From Leuctra nigra (lineage: Eukaryota; Arthropoda; Insecta; Plecoptera; Leuctridae), in NCBI GenBank assembly GCA_934045905.1, contig OW203768.1, forward strand, positions 25,883,060-25,947,059: a DNA stretch of 64,000 bases, written 5' to 3'. Made by a program: the position numbers and the translations under genes. How positions within the stretch are numbered: position 1 is the stretch's first letter; every line of letters begins with the position of its first letter. Under the pieces are notes generated by a model. The model did no database searches. It saw nothing but the letters and a program-made list of their open reading frames with translations, and was not told where the DNA came from. Shown piece after piece: positions 54,201 through 63,960 of this stretch.

Positions 54201-56897
54201 TGAAATGCAAATCGATGTATTTCAAATTTCATGACGTCATTTCCGGTTTATTTAAAATAATGTTCAGTCTTTTGATATTGATAATCCATAAAGATGACCG
54301 TCTGAAACGATTGGCGCAAATTTCGTTCCGATCGGTCCAACCGTTGACGAGATATGACGTCACTTCCGGTTTCAAAATGGCGGCACAAAAAATTCATGGG
54401 GACAAGGTTAAATCAGACGCCAAAAGTGCACACGTGGTAAAAATGTGAGATCAATCGGTTCAGCCGTTTAGGCTGTGGCCTGTTTACCGGATTTTAGCTC
54501 CAGCCTACTACTACTAAGATTATTATTATGAAAACCGCCCTAAAACACTGTTTTCACGGCCCTCTAGCGCGCAAAGGGCGTAAACTATTGTTCCCAAATT
54601 TGGTATATGTTGTAGGGTGGGCCATAGCTCGAAATTAAGATATTTCGCAACAATGTGAGATTTCTCAATTTTAAGATCCAGTAGGCCGAAAATGCCACTT
54701 TGATGCTTACAGTAAAAGTGGGTTTGCTCCAGCCTTTATATGAGAGTGTGCGCGCGCCGTACGACTTGGCTGGCGTGGAGCGACCGCTCCACTAGATCTG
54801 TTTTTCTGAGATTTAATTTTATTGTTTTTGTAAGTATTTTTTTTCATGTTTTATTTCATAATTTCATATTTATAAGGTTATCAAGAAAGATTTTTTAGCT
54901 AAGAAACAAACTACTTGTTTCAGTTTGTTTACAAACATGTACGTACTGCTATTCTTACCTATAAAGTGAAATTGAAAACTCGATCAAAATCATCTATGTT
55001 CCACTTGTCAAATACATTTTTGTCAGAATGAGTCGGTAATATGATTTGATTGAAAACTTGTAATGTCATTGGGCAATAGCAATTCGCATAATATAATGTT
55101 CTTATTACCTGTGTGACAGAAGTTGCTTGTGCGTCGTAAATCGTTCAGGAAGGTCGCATCCATGATGACTTTCGATATCGTTTGGTAGTCTCTGGAGTTG
55201 GGAACAATCCATCTCGTTGCAGCGGCGGCCTCAGCTGATATCTCGGGATGTTCACACTTGTGGAACTTAGATTTCCCTTCCCAAGTATGGACATTTGTCA
55301 TGTGCTTCAGGGAACTTGTAAATTTTTCCACCAGCATGTCATCATCGCCGCCGCAGGACTGCGCTGACCACCACAGATGATTGTTTAGACTTGATTTCCA
55401 GGATGAAATTGCTGGGGAAAATTTTTCGATGGCTTTTATACGTTTGGCCAAGCTTTTTGCCATGTGCCAAACGTCGAACTCGTGGCGAATTTCTTTGTGT
55501 TGTTGTTTCATCACGAGTCCTATACCCCGGTGGCGATCGGAAATAAACAGTTCAATTTTTATCATTGAAGTCAAATTTTGTAAGAGCATCTCACACGCGG
55601 CTTTCTCGAGGTCACCAATCGTCTGTTTTCTTTGCAGAACCATGAAGTCGATGACTTTATTGTTGGCAACGTTCATGACGGAGTATGTGACATATTTCGC
55701 GCAATATCCGGGTGAATCGTATTGTCCGTCACCAGACAGCCTAATATTGCTCATTTCGTGTGACATGTTGAAAATCTCTATCTCTCGCTGGGTGTTCCAT
55801 GTGTTTATAATTGCAGGTTGAATGAATGTTCTGACTATCCTGTAGTAAGTCACCTCCGACATGAAATGTAACTTGAGTGCATTTGCGAAAGAGTTGAACG
55901 CTTGAAAGCTGACACCACATGTGTAAATTGCAGCCGCGATGTTGATTGATCCCAGAAATTTTTGTCGACTCTTTTCTTGTGACCTCCAGTTGTATTCGTG
56001 ATTGTCAATACATTTTGTTGTTACAGTCAACATTGCGCCCCTCATGCTTTTTTCAACAGAAATAACTTTTTTGCCACAAATTTGGCATACATGAAACAAT
56101 AGTGCCAAGCATTGCCAGAACACAAGGAACACATTAGATGTTGCTTTGTCTTCGATTTCATTCTCGTCAACATCACTCTCACAGTCAGTGTCCGAGTCTG
56201 AATCATCGACGCTATCAGCAATGAACGAATCATCTAATTCGTCTTCAGTTTCAAAGTCTTCCACGTAATCCACGATGTTCCTCGTTCGCCTGGGTGTTGT
56301 GTCGAAGTTTCTATTGTTGTACGGCGTTGAAAATTGATACAAAGTCTCTGTTCCGAGCTCACATTGAGTGCCATTGTCTACATAAAGCGGTCCATTGTCA
56401 GCGTTGTTACTCACATGTGTGCTGTCAGTTACCTCCACAGCAATCTTGCTTGTCGATGGCTTATTGATATTGTCGATGGCTTGATAATCAGAATTGATCT
56501 TTCTCTTTCGACGGACAGGATGATCGCGTTCGCGGGGGATTTCTTCTAATAGTTGTGATTTCTCTTTGTTTTTTAGGAACTCGGATTTACGTCGCTTTGG
56601 TGGTGTTACACTATGCTGATTGGTCAAATTTAGGGATGGTACAGCCGATGACTTCAAGTATTGTTTATACACAGGACCGATGTTCAGTTTACTCTTTGGT
56701 TCAAAATCATCGTCCAAGAAATGAATTGAGCAAACAGTAGTATAGTCGCTAGGTATAAACTTGTCTCGATTGATTTTATGTAGCCATTGTTTATATAATT
56801 CAGGGTTCTTAATTTTATTTGGAAATTTGTGAAACGATACTTTTGCACTTTTTATATTGTTGTTATGGCATTTATACACACAACAATGTTGAACCAT
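51300..56897 (-). CDS. THAP-domain Kolobok-like transposase, two exons
   Basis: Exon 1 is 56897-55109 (donor GTAATA) and exon 2 is 51670-51300 (acceptor CCCCATAG). The lengths sum to 719 codons plus stop, in phase. Residues 1-90 form a THAP zinc finger (CCVYKCHNN ... HKFP ... CSIHF ... AVPSL). Residues 200-260 are acidic. A CxxC pair precedes the RNase H-like core: SGDGQYDSPGYCAKYVTYS, FISDRHRGIGLVMK, HEFDVWHMAKSLAKR, NHLWW. The join restores CHTG-ALESYHNERLKYLPKR, followed by HFSYDGMVTRGILAILDHN, as expected near the C-terminus. Apparently intact. The 3.4-kb intron holds repeats. Confidence 0.85.
51848..52046. repeat. Long inverted repeat, left arm
   Basis: 199 bp beginning CCCAGAAAAAAACACTCCG. 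It matches the reverse complement of 52930-53128 with no difference that I could see. The arms are 883 bp apart. It lies in the Kolobok transposase intron. Confidence 0.85.
52328..52399 (+). tRNA. tRNA-like sequence, probably a SINE head or pseudo-tRNA
   Basis: Folds as a cloverleaf: acceptor GATCGGG with TTCGGTC (three wobbles), D-arm GCTCAGTTGGTAGAGC, anticodon stem CTCGC/GTGAG with loop CCGGCAA (anticodon position GGC, Ala-like), and T-loop TTCGTGC. Position 33 is C instead of U, and the T-stem has two mismatches, so a working tRNA is unlikely. The strong A-box-like segment and the repeat context suggest a tRNA-derived SINE promoter. Confidence 0.55.
52930..53128. repeat. Long inverted repeat, right arm
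   Basis: 199 bp, the reverse complement of 51848-52046. Its outer end continues directly into the dispersed repeat that also occurs at 15.3-16.7 kb. Confidence 0.85.
53129..54796. repeat. Dispersed repeat with CACTTCCGG/AAAATGGCGGC motifs, copy 2, with 118-bp array
   Basis: From about 53,285 to 53,875 a 118-bp unit (ATATATGACGTCACTTCCGG, AACAATGGCGGCCG, GTCTTGAATTCATAATTATT) repeats about five times; the marker GTCTTGAATT falls at 53371, 53489, 53607 and 53725. Diverged related units follow. It ends in an 8-bp perfect hairpin GTGGAGCG-AC-CGCTCCAC plus TAGAT, as in copy 1. Non-coding, although several frames stay open across the array for up to 90 codons because of its repeat structure. Confidence 0.8.
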
Positions 56898-57468
56898 TTT
56901 AAATCACTGTCACACTAAAATAAATAACTATTTGCTACACACGTTCAGGTGCCCGTCATAGAATTATAAGTGTTTTATTATACCTAATTGTCTTCTCACA
57001 CAACTAATAAGAAAGAAATCGTACGATTGACATACTATACTGTTTTTACACACGAATAACACACAATAAAACAACTCAATAATATATAAAACGAAAAAAA
57101 ATTGAACTTTCTCAAACAGTACTAGTATGCATGTATAAAATAATGAATAAACACATAAAACATACTGATTAGTGATAACTGAAAAGCACACACTGAATAT
57201 TCACACTTTATTGACTTGTGAACAAAGCGGGCTAAGAGTCAGGACTGAGCTGATTTTGAGGGAAGGTCCAGAAAACTGGGAAGGCTTTGAATAGACCGGA
57301 CGGAGCAGGTAGCGCCATACCAGTTGTGACGTAGGATGGGGGGCGAGCGCGAATGTTGTTTTAGGACCCTTCCGATTTTTTTTGGATTTTTTCTTCTTCT
57401 TAGAATATGTTCTAATAATGCAATAAACTAATTAGCCAAGTTTCCTGAAGATGACAGTACCACTTTAA

Positions 57469-58200
57469 GTTATAGTATAAGAATCCAATTTAGAGTTACA
57501 CTAGTAACAGTAGTTTTACATTATTTTTATGTAAGTCTTTATACCTAGTTAGACGCAAAAATAAACAAGAAAGATAAAATACTAAAAAATAAAATATATA
57601 CACATAGTTACTTATATTACATTATTAAGTATTACTAACATAATACTGCATTGGTCATTCTGACTGAATTAAAGTGTCCAACTGGTTAATGTTAGATTAG
57701 ATAAAAATTTAGATTTTTTTATTAAAAACCTAGATTTTTTTTTATAGAATCCTAGAATAGCAATTTGATGTACCTAGCTTTAGTATTAGTATGTAGGTAT
57801 GTACCCTACCACAAGAACATTGTTGTTCTTCCAAGGGTATATAAATATCAATTGTGACTTTTTGTAACATTACATGAATAAAAAAATCTTGAAATCTTGA
57901 AATCTTTGAACTCGGCTTCATCGCATTAAAAATGCAGACCTCCAATCCAATGCCGAGGTATAGTACGGGCTGTACAACCTTAATATGGAATGAATCCTGC
58001 AAATTGTGATAAGAAGGAGCCACTTGGCACACAAGGCCATTGGTCCATTAGAAGTTATTTAAGACCGAGAGGCAATCTGAAAGGCGTGCAGTGACTCTGT
58101 GGCGGCTATTTTTCAAGACGGCATATTTTCATATTTTTTGTTTTATTTTGTTGAACTTGAAATGTTTTAGAAATGGAATTAAGTCAATAAGCACAAAGTT
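57469..58200. other. AT-rich intergenic sequence, no gene seen
   Basis: No credible frame. It contains scattered poly-A/T runs and a short minus-strand open stretch (58032-57742) with no domain. On the plus strand, AAATCTTGAAATCTTGAAATC is a small tandem repeat near 57885-57905. Confidence 0.4.
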
Positions 58201-58297
58201 TCAAACAAAAATATTGTCAGAGCAGTACTTTCTGTGATATATGTTTCTCCAAAATTTTTGTAAACTCCCTCCAGCCAACCGCACTATGCTGGGCTTG

Positions 58298-58668
58298 TTA
58301 TTCGGCAGTCGGAGGTTCAACGTGTCGGACGTGTGCGTGTTGCTGCGCGCTCTCTGTGCGTACAAAGCACCGGCATGTCGGAAGTCTCCAATAACTAGTT
58401 GTGGCTTGCGAACTGATGGTGGTGTCAGATGGTAAACAGCTATCTGTGTCTTTGAAAATCTCTTCAATTATTACAAACTCCAATTAATCCTTCCCAGACC
58501 CGAGGCAATGCGTGGCATAGCCAGGTTCTTCACTTTATTCCGGACACAATGTGTTTTCAATGCTCGGAGCGACTTCTTTACATTTTCCATCCGTTGTTTC
58601 TTGGTGACAAACTGCCTTGTTACCAAGTAGCAGTTTGCTGAAGATGTCCCTTCAATCTTCGTGATCAC
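58298..58668 (-). pseudogene. Decayed TARG1-like macrodomain fragment
   Basis: On the minus strand, 58668-58474 reads NCYLVTRQFVTKKQRMENVK, then LKTHCVRNKVKNLAMPRIAS and GLGRINW. A frameshift then moves the continuation (VIIEEIFKDTDSCLP) to the frame of 58483-58298. Order and spacing match the second half of the OARD1/TARG1 macrodomain. The catalytic Lys and Asp positions appear to be Arg (LVTR) and Gly (GLGR), so this is dead. The adjoining sequence to about 58,240 recurs near 19,150-19,285, suggesting that it belonged to a repeated element. Confidence 0.7.
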
Positions 58669-58917
58669 CGTATCCCATTGTGAGCATATAAATTAAACTA
58701 AATTTAATTGCTTGAAATTACTAAATGTAATGATACAGCCACAATAGCTCCTGTCATCCATTTCAACAATAATTTAAACTAATCAGTGTACATACAATAA
58801 ATTCTAATGTAAAAATATTGACAATTTTTACAATTTAATCTCCATTTTTTGTAAGAGATTCATCCTCATTTGCGTGACTCTCTTCAACATAGTAATATGC
58901 CCCCAATTGCGCTCTCT

Positions 58918-59500
58918 TCAGTTCATTAATGTGACGAAGCTCGCTGTAGCTTCCTTCTTATCAGACTTTGCCTTCTTCGATTTGTGCGTCGCTATACTTT
59001 CCTCCATTGCTGAAAGTGAAATGGCATCATACGATGGTTCCAGAAATGCCACGAGTGGGAGGGGGGGGGAGGGAGACTTGCATTTGAATGTTTTCAGTTT
59101 AAAAAATCTAGATTTTGTTACTAAAATGCTATTATTTTCAGCCTGTTCATTATTCCATAAAACTTACAAGATTGTAGAGCCTGCTGGGTAGACTTCCCAG
59201 ACGTGGACGGAATTGCATCAGATGTTTTATTGTATCGCAGAGAGGGATTTACTGGTATTTTTAGTATTTTTGGTGTGTATTTCAACCATAGATTTGTTTT
59301 ATATGTAGTTTCAGAACTTGCAGATGGAGCAATGATCTCTTCCTGTAATTATAACAATTTGAATAAAAGTTATAACAATTACATTTTGATAACATAAGAT
59401 TTATTTGGTAATGGAGACCTATATTGTTTCTTACCTGTTCGATGACATTCATGTATTCGTCAGAGATTATTTCCATGTTTTCATTATCTGATCCCGACAT
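58918..59500 (-). CDS. Three-exon gene of unknown function
   Basis: Exon 1 is 59500-59435 (MSGSDNENMEIISDEYMNVI, donor GTAAGA). Exon 2 is 59342-59168 (after TAATTACAG; contains TTYKTNLWLKYTPKILKIPV). Exon 3 is 59009-58918 (after CACTTTCAG; a KSKKAKSDKK basic stretch). All three joins are in phase and give 110 residues. The product is hydrophilic with no recognised domain. After the stop another frame reads ELRHINELKRAQLGAYYYVE, which is also protein-like, so exon 3 may carry a frameshift. A LINE fragment starts about 75 bp upstream, so earlier exons could be lost. Confidence 0.5.
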
Positions 59501-59574
59501 CAGTTCATCTTGGACACAAATTGGAGGTTGGGAACGCAAGTTGGGCAAGTTGCGTTGGGACAAACCTATTACTG

Positions 59575-60693
59575 TATTATGCCACTCTTACAACTGTATT
59601 CATGCCTCATGCTCTAACTCTTCAAACTTTCCTTGTAATTCATGCCCATCTATAGAACTAGTTCCAACTCATGTATATTTATGCCTTACCGTCGATCGTT
59701 TGCATTGTTGGAGGCCACACATTGATAAAATTAGCAATAGATTAAGATCTGCTTCATTTCAATTGTACCGCTTAAAAGATATTTTGTCTTTCAGTGACAT
59801 TCGTTTAGTATACAATGCTTTAGTCGAATCTATAATATTGTATGGGATTTTGGCATATGGGAATGCGTCTGGTCATCTTAGCAAAATAGAGATTATTCAG
59901 GATAAGATTGTTAGGAATTTACCTCCTGTGGCTCTCTCAAACATCCTGGCTTTCAAACATTGTAATCTGTTACCGTTTCAACAATTATTTCTTTATCGAC
60001 TCATTATTAAATTCTACTTTTGTGATAAATATAAAGTTCCTTTCATACATAACGTAAATACAAGACTACAACAGTCAACAACCTATATAACACCACCCCC
60101 CGACGGCTGCCACCTTATCGCGGTGGTGGGGTTTGTGTTGGCCAACGATCCATTGCAGCTACGCCGGCGAGCATATGCTCATGTGTAAGGGCTACCCATG
60201 CCGGACAGGTCAGTGGTGAGGTCCAGACAAAGAGCAGCCAGGGTTGGCCTAACCATGTCCTCCCTTGAATTTGCGGTCACCATCGGGCCGGCCTTCCCCC
60301 TCGAGATGGTGATCCCCCTGAAATCGGGTTCCGCCGGCCCGAATCCTTACACCCCCCGGTCCGTCCCCATTCCGGCCTGGCCTTCCCACCAGTGCTGGAC
60401 TCCCCCGGATCGGGCCCGTTAGGTCAACCCCCTCCCAATGTCCTCCACTTAATTCAACAAAGTTGAAAGTAAAATAATTAATGTGCGTAATATAACCTCG
60501 TCGTTGACGCGCCATTAAACCCTATTAATCAATCAATTATATAACACCACTTTATATTAATAAATACGGCTCCAGGCAAAATTTTTAAAATTTTTAATAG
60601 CATTCCAGAAACTATCAGAGATTTCAAAACTTATAATGAAGTCAAAGCTGTTTTGAAACCTTGGATGCTAAAAGAGCTGGATAACTTATTGTA
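59575..60693 (+). pseudogene. 5'-truncated LINE tail split by a short retroelement
   Basis: Contains only the C-terminal part of a CR1-like ORF2: CPSIELVPTHVYLCLTVDRL, then RPHIDKISNRLRSASFQLYR and VYNALVESIILYGILAYG. It is interrupted at 60097 by the short ribozyme-headed element. After 60538 the sequence resumes (SIPETIRDFKTYNEVKAVLK ... ELDNLL and stop), with one further indel near 60,580. The LINE ends in a run of about 28 A at 60921-60948. Not functional. Confidence 0.8.
60097..60537 (+). mobile_element. Short ribozyme-headed retroelement, copy 3
   Basis: 441 bp with a 13-bp target duplication TATATAACACCAC (60084-60096 and 60538-60550), inside the LINE fragment. The head has P2 GGCTGC with GCAGCC at 60234-60239. 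The tail is CCTCGTCGTTGACGCGCCA then TTAAACC, ending ATCAATCAAT. Non-coding. Confidence 0.9.
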
Positions 60694-60699
60694 AACTGA

Positions 60700-61279
60700 A
60701 TGTACCCGAATGTATCTATAATTTATGTGCTGTGTACTAAAATTATGTAGTAGAAATTGCTTTGCTTTAACCTGTAAATATTATACTTTTGATATTCATT
60801 TGTTTCATGTTCGACCTCTAGAAAGTGTAAATAATTAAGAAACCTTCAGATAAGCCCTTTGAGGCTTTGAAGGATAAAATGTGAATGTTTAATTGTATTT
60901 GTGTATTTCTTGTGTTACAATAAAAAAAAAAAAAAAAAAAAAAAAAAATCGGGAACACCTTTTCGGGATAGAATAGTAGAAAAACAGAATTATCATAGGT
61001 AAAATTATTGATCTTGGTGTGATAATACCAGTTAAATGCAATCACAATAGGTGTGTCGAGAGCACATAAGGCATGCAATGAATCAGAATGAATTGGATGC
61101 TAGTAGAAGGAAGAGACGTGAATTTCAATTTGTTCAGAGCAGTGGCGGACTGGTGAAAAGTTATTATTTTTTAAGAAAACGGATTTACAGAGAAAGAAAA
61201 GAAACGGAAAAACCCACATGACTTATTAGCGCAATGTTGTACAGAACAGCTATGAAAAAGCTCAAACATGTGTGACCAG
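60700..61279. other. LINE 3' UTR, poly(A) run and spacer
   Basis: The first part is the 3' UTR of the truncated LINE, up to the A run at 60921-60948. After that no gene is seen, only AT-rich sequence up to the truncated short element. Confidence 0.5.
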
Positions 61280-61512
61280 CCCCACCAACAGCTGCTACCT
61301 TATCGCGGTGGTGGGGTTTGTGTGACCAATGATCCATTGCAGCTAAGCCGGCGAGCATATGATCATGTGTAAGGGCTACCCATGCCGGACAGGTCAGGGG
61401 TGAGGCCCAGACGAAGAGCAGCCAGGGTTGGCCTAACCATGTCCTCCCTTGATTTTGTGGTCCCCTCGGGCCGGTCTTCCCCCTCGAGATGGTGTTCTCC
61501 CTGAATTCGGGG
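61280..61512 (+). mobile_element. Short ribozyme-headed retroelement, copy 4, 3'-truncated
   Basis: Starts CCCCACCAACAGCTGCTACC and follows the other copies to CTCGAGATGGTG...TTCGGGGTC, then stops matching near 61512. The 3' tail and any target duplication are missing, so it has been cut by a later deletion. Confidence 0.8.
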
Positions 61513-62216
61513 TCAATCACGCGATCTTCATCACTATCCTCACTGGCATTTAATTAATCTTCTTCCTCAGCAACTTATACAGTGTTTGATTCATCAGACA
61601 GGGGAAATGGTTTCACATTCAAAGATGACAGTGACTGTGGAAGAAATGCATGGAAACCTCGTTTTCTGTGATCGCTATTAAGGTAGCTGCATCGATCGAA
61701 TTTTTGTATCAGATCTTTATGATTTTTGGCACACTTACTCATAATGATGCCATTCACAACCCATTCAAATATTATGGACTTGCCGTGTGTAGTTATTGAG
61801 ATATTTCAATTTGAATTTAAGTGATCTCCCCATGTTATCTTATGGCCGGCGTGAAAAATCTGTAATTATTATGGTATTAAATGGATTTTGTATTTTTTTG
61901 TATGAATAGATTTTTACCAAAAACCTATTTTTATAATGGTCATGACCTCAGCTTTAATAATAAAAATTGAACACAATACCAACGTGTGCTAAATAAAAAG
62001 TTATTAGCTATTTAATTAGCATTTACTCACTTTCATAAATCTAAAAGTATCTTTTAAAATTCATATTTCTCTCAATATATTCCAAATAGGTTCACTCTCT
62101 TTCAATTTATTATACAATTCATTTCCACTTTCCAATTATTTTCTATTTTTAGGTCATTATTATGATTGAATGAAATAAGAATCAGATTTGAGATCATCGA
62201 CTCCATCAGGTTTGTC
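61513..62216. other. Non-coding spacer
   Basis: AT-rich; no domain in any frame. The one open minus stretch of 60 codons (61757-61575) has no recognisable feature. Confidence 0.4.
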
Positions 62217-62420
62217 TCAGTACATGGAGGAATTGAACAGCCTGTACTTTTCCTTCGAAGGCGCGAAGTTTGTACAGCAAGTCTTATGGAAATTCAGATT
62301 GATTTTAATTCTAAGTAAGGCGTCTAGCAAGCCCATGGTAATCCTATTTCTAGGTTTGGTCTTGGTTTCATTCACGACCGAAAGTACTCTCTTAACTACT
62401 GCATTACTCAGTGGTACACA
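62217..62420 (-). pseudogene. hAT-type transposase C-terminal dimerisation domain fragment
   Basis: The minus strand reads VPLSNAVVKRVLSVVNETKT then RNRITMGLLDALLRIK, CCTNFAPSKEKYRLFNSSMY and a stop. This is the standard end of hAT/ZBED-SCAND3-like transposases: SNAxxER-type helix, RNRM block and FxPxxxMxxLFNxxMY. The usual Glu of SNAxVER is Lys here. A further segment of the same kind of protein lies at 63,680-63,960, so these may be parts of one broken gene. Confidence 0.7.
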
Positions 62421-62649
62421 AAGTTATTTCAGAGCAAACTCAGCTATCTCACAGAACACAAAAGTGCCACCGGCATCTCGAAAGTTTTTCGCTACAGTCC
62501 AGAATCTGACGCAAACCTGTCGGGTCATCCAAGAAATGATCCGACCAAGACACGTCCAGCAATTTCCGCTACTGGAGCTCAACTTTCTCGAAGTCAGTGC
62601 TACGGGAGGCTGGAGGAAGGTCGGCTCAACGGATATAAGCATCCTTAAG

Positions 62650-63397
62650 GGGTGATATTTTTTAGACTCCGTGCAATTTCATGTGCTCCAGTCGGCTCCC
62701 CTTTCCCAGCTATCCAGGATCTCGCCCAGATGGTCGAATGTCCTGATTGGTGAATACAAGGCAATGTTCACTGCCAAGTTGGTCCTACTAAGTTAATGAC
62801 TTATCATCAGGTTTTATGAATTACAAGAAATAATGTTTACAACAAATGCCGGTCAATACAAAACATTGACAAAATAAACAACAACATATAATGTTGTTGC
62901 TTGCAGACTGAAGCGACTATTCCTAAAGAAGATACGAAACGTGGTCAATAAATCAATTATAAAAGATTGAGCAAAAATTGCATCATATATATATTTTAGT
63001 GTATTAGTGTATATTTGAAGTATATTTTCAGCTGTTTACTTCCATTTTGCAGAAAAAACTCGTAAAACACTTTTCTTCTCAGCACTGAAAAGTTCCAGGG
63101 CTACTTACGGGTGGTTCAAAGTCTCCCGCCAATATTTATTTCGGTATAACCACACTTACCTGGATGCTCTAATGCCCTATAAAAACGTAGAAATTCAAAG
63201 ATATTTAGTAGAAGTTATACCAACTTAAAAGATCGGAAATACGACGTCATTTTACTTGTGAGAGGGAAAAGATAACAGCTGATCAATCACCAGTGCGTCG
63301 ACCCTACCTCCGATTCAAAATCATTGCGCATATCATTTTCAATGTCTGCAATTGGCAAGCCAGTGGTCTTCAACATGTTTAAGAGCAAATACTCATA
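62650..63397. other. Spacer between transposase remnants
   Basis: A minus-strand stretch near 62,790-62,690 (VNIALYSPIRTFDHLGEILD) could be more of a decayed transposase. The remainder is AT-rich with no supportable gene. Confidence 0.35.
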
Positions 63398-63660
63398 TCA
63401 ATTTCCTGACTCAGTATTGACGTTCTTCTGGACGATGCCAGGATTCTTTCCTAGTATTAATACGCGAATCCTGTCGAGTGCATTGAGTGCAGTTGGATGA
63501 TCATTTAAACCGCCGCGTATTCTCAGTTGAGAAAACAAATATTCTAGAGCATCTTGATTGACGCGGTGAGTCAAGATGTACCTTCCTTTATATGCGGAGT
63601 TAACATCCTCACAAATACCTTTCATTGAATGAATTCCAATAAAAATGCCTTTCTGGAAAA
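63398..63660 (-). pseudogene. P-element/THAP9-like transposase C-terminal fragment
   Basis: Reads LQVFQKGIFIGIHSMKGICE, then YILTHRVNQDALEYLFSQLR and IRGGLNDHPTALNALDRIRV. The tract T(H/R)R(V/L)NQDALE-FF followed by RxxGGxxxxPTA is characteristic of P-element and THAP9 transposases. The upstream catalytic region is absent, or lies beyond a junction near 63,660 where the sequence changes to a hAT-like fragment. Remnant only. Confidence 0.75.
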
Positions 63661-63679
63661 CCTGGAGGATTATTTTGTC

Positions 63680-63960
63680 ATAATGCTTACTGCTTGCTTT
63701 ATACTGAAGGGCCCCAAGACATCTAGTGACTGGTTCGTAGCCTTGGTATGACCACAAGATAAATGTGTTGCTATATCAGAATCTGGGAAACATGAAACCA
63801 TAGGTTTGGCAAATGTTCCATTAATCTAAAAGGTAGGTAGTGCTCTGCCAGGATCATTGATAACTTTAGTTCTGCTTCTTTTGCCAGTTTCTTTGTAGAT
63901 GCTCGTTTTTATCAGGCAAAATCATTTCTTCAACGTCAGGAGTGTCATTAATTCATATAC
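63680..63960 (-). pseudogene. hAT/SCAND3-like transposase fragment
   Basis: The minus strand encodes KLAKEAELKLSMILAEHYLP, then FRLMEHLPNLW. In a shifted frame follow PDSDIATHLSCGHTKATN. The pattern AExKLxxFxAEHNLPFxxMDHL...FPDSxIAxxLxCxRTKAT is typical of hAT-derived SCAND3/ZBED5-like proteins. A frameshift separates the two blocks. It is in the same orientation as the C-terminal fragment at 62.2-62.4 kb. Confidence 0.55.

Larger units (their letters stand above)
50317..57464. mobile_element. Kolobok-like DNA transposon with two convergent genes
   Basis: The boundaries are TTAA at 50313-50316 and 57465-57468, the target duplication used by Kolobok. The first bases inward are AGGAGACCTTACATCTT (left) and, on the opposite strand, AGTGGTACTGTCATCTTC (right). 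These are imperfect inverted ends sharing AG...CATCTT. Inside are a spliced THAP-domain transposase (minus) and a P2X7-like zinc-domain gene (plus), tail to tail 76 bp apart. The transposase intron holds a long inverted repeat and a dispersed repeat block. The superfamily call rests on THAP plus the DGQYDSPG / DRHRGI / FDVWHMAKS motifs and TTAA. Confidence 0.78.

Noticed and set aside
62188..62655. 155-codon plus-strand ORF with hydrophobic stretches
   Set aside because: It is antisense to the hAT dimerisation domain, which explains the open frame.
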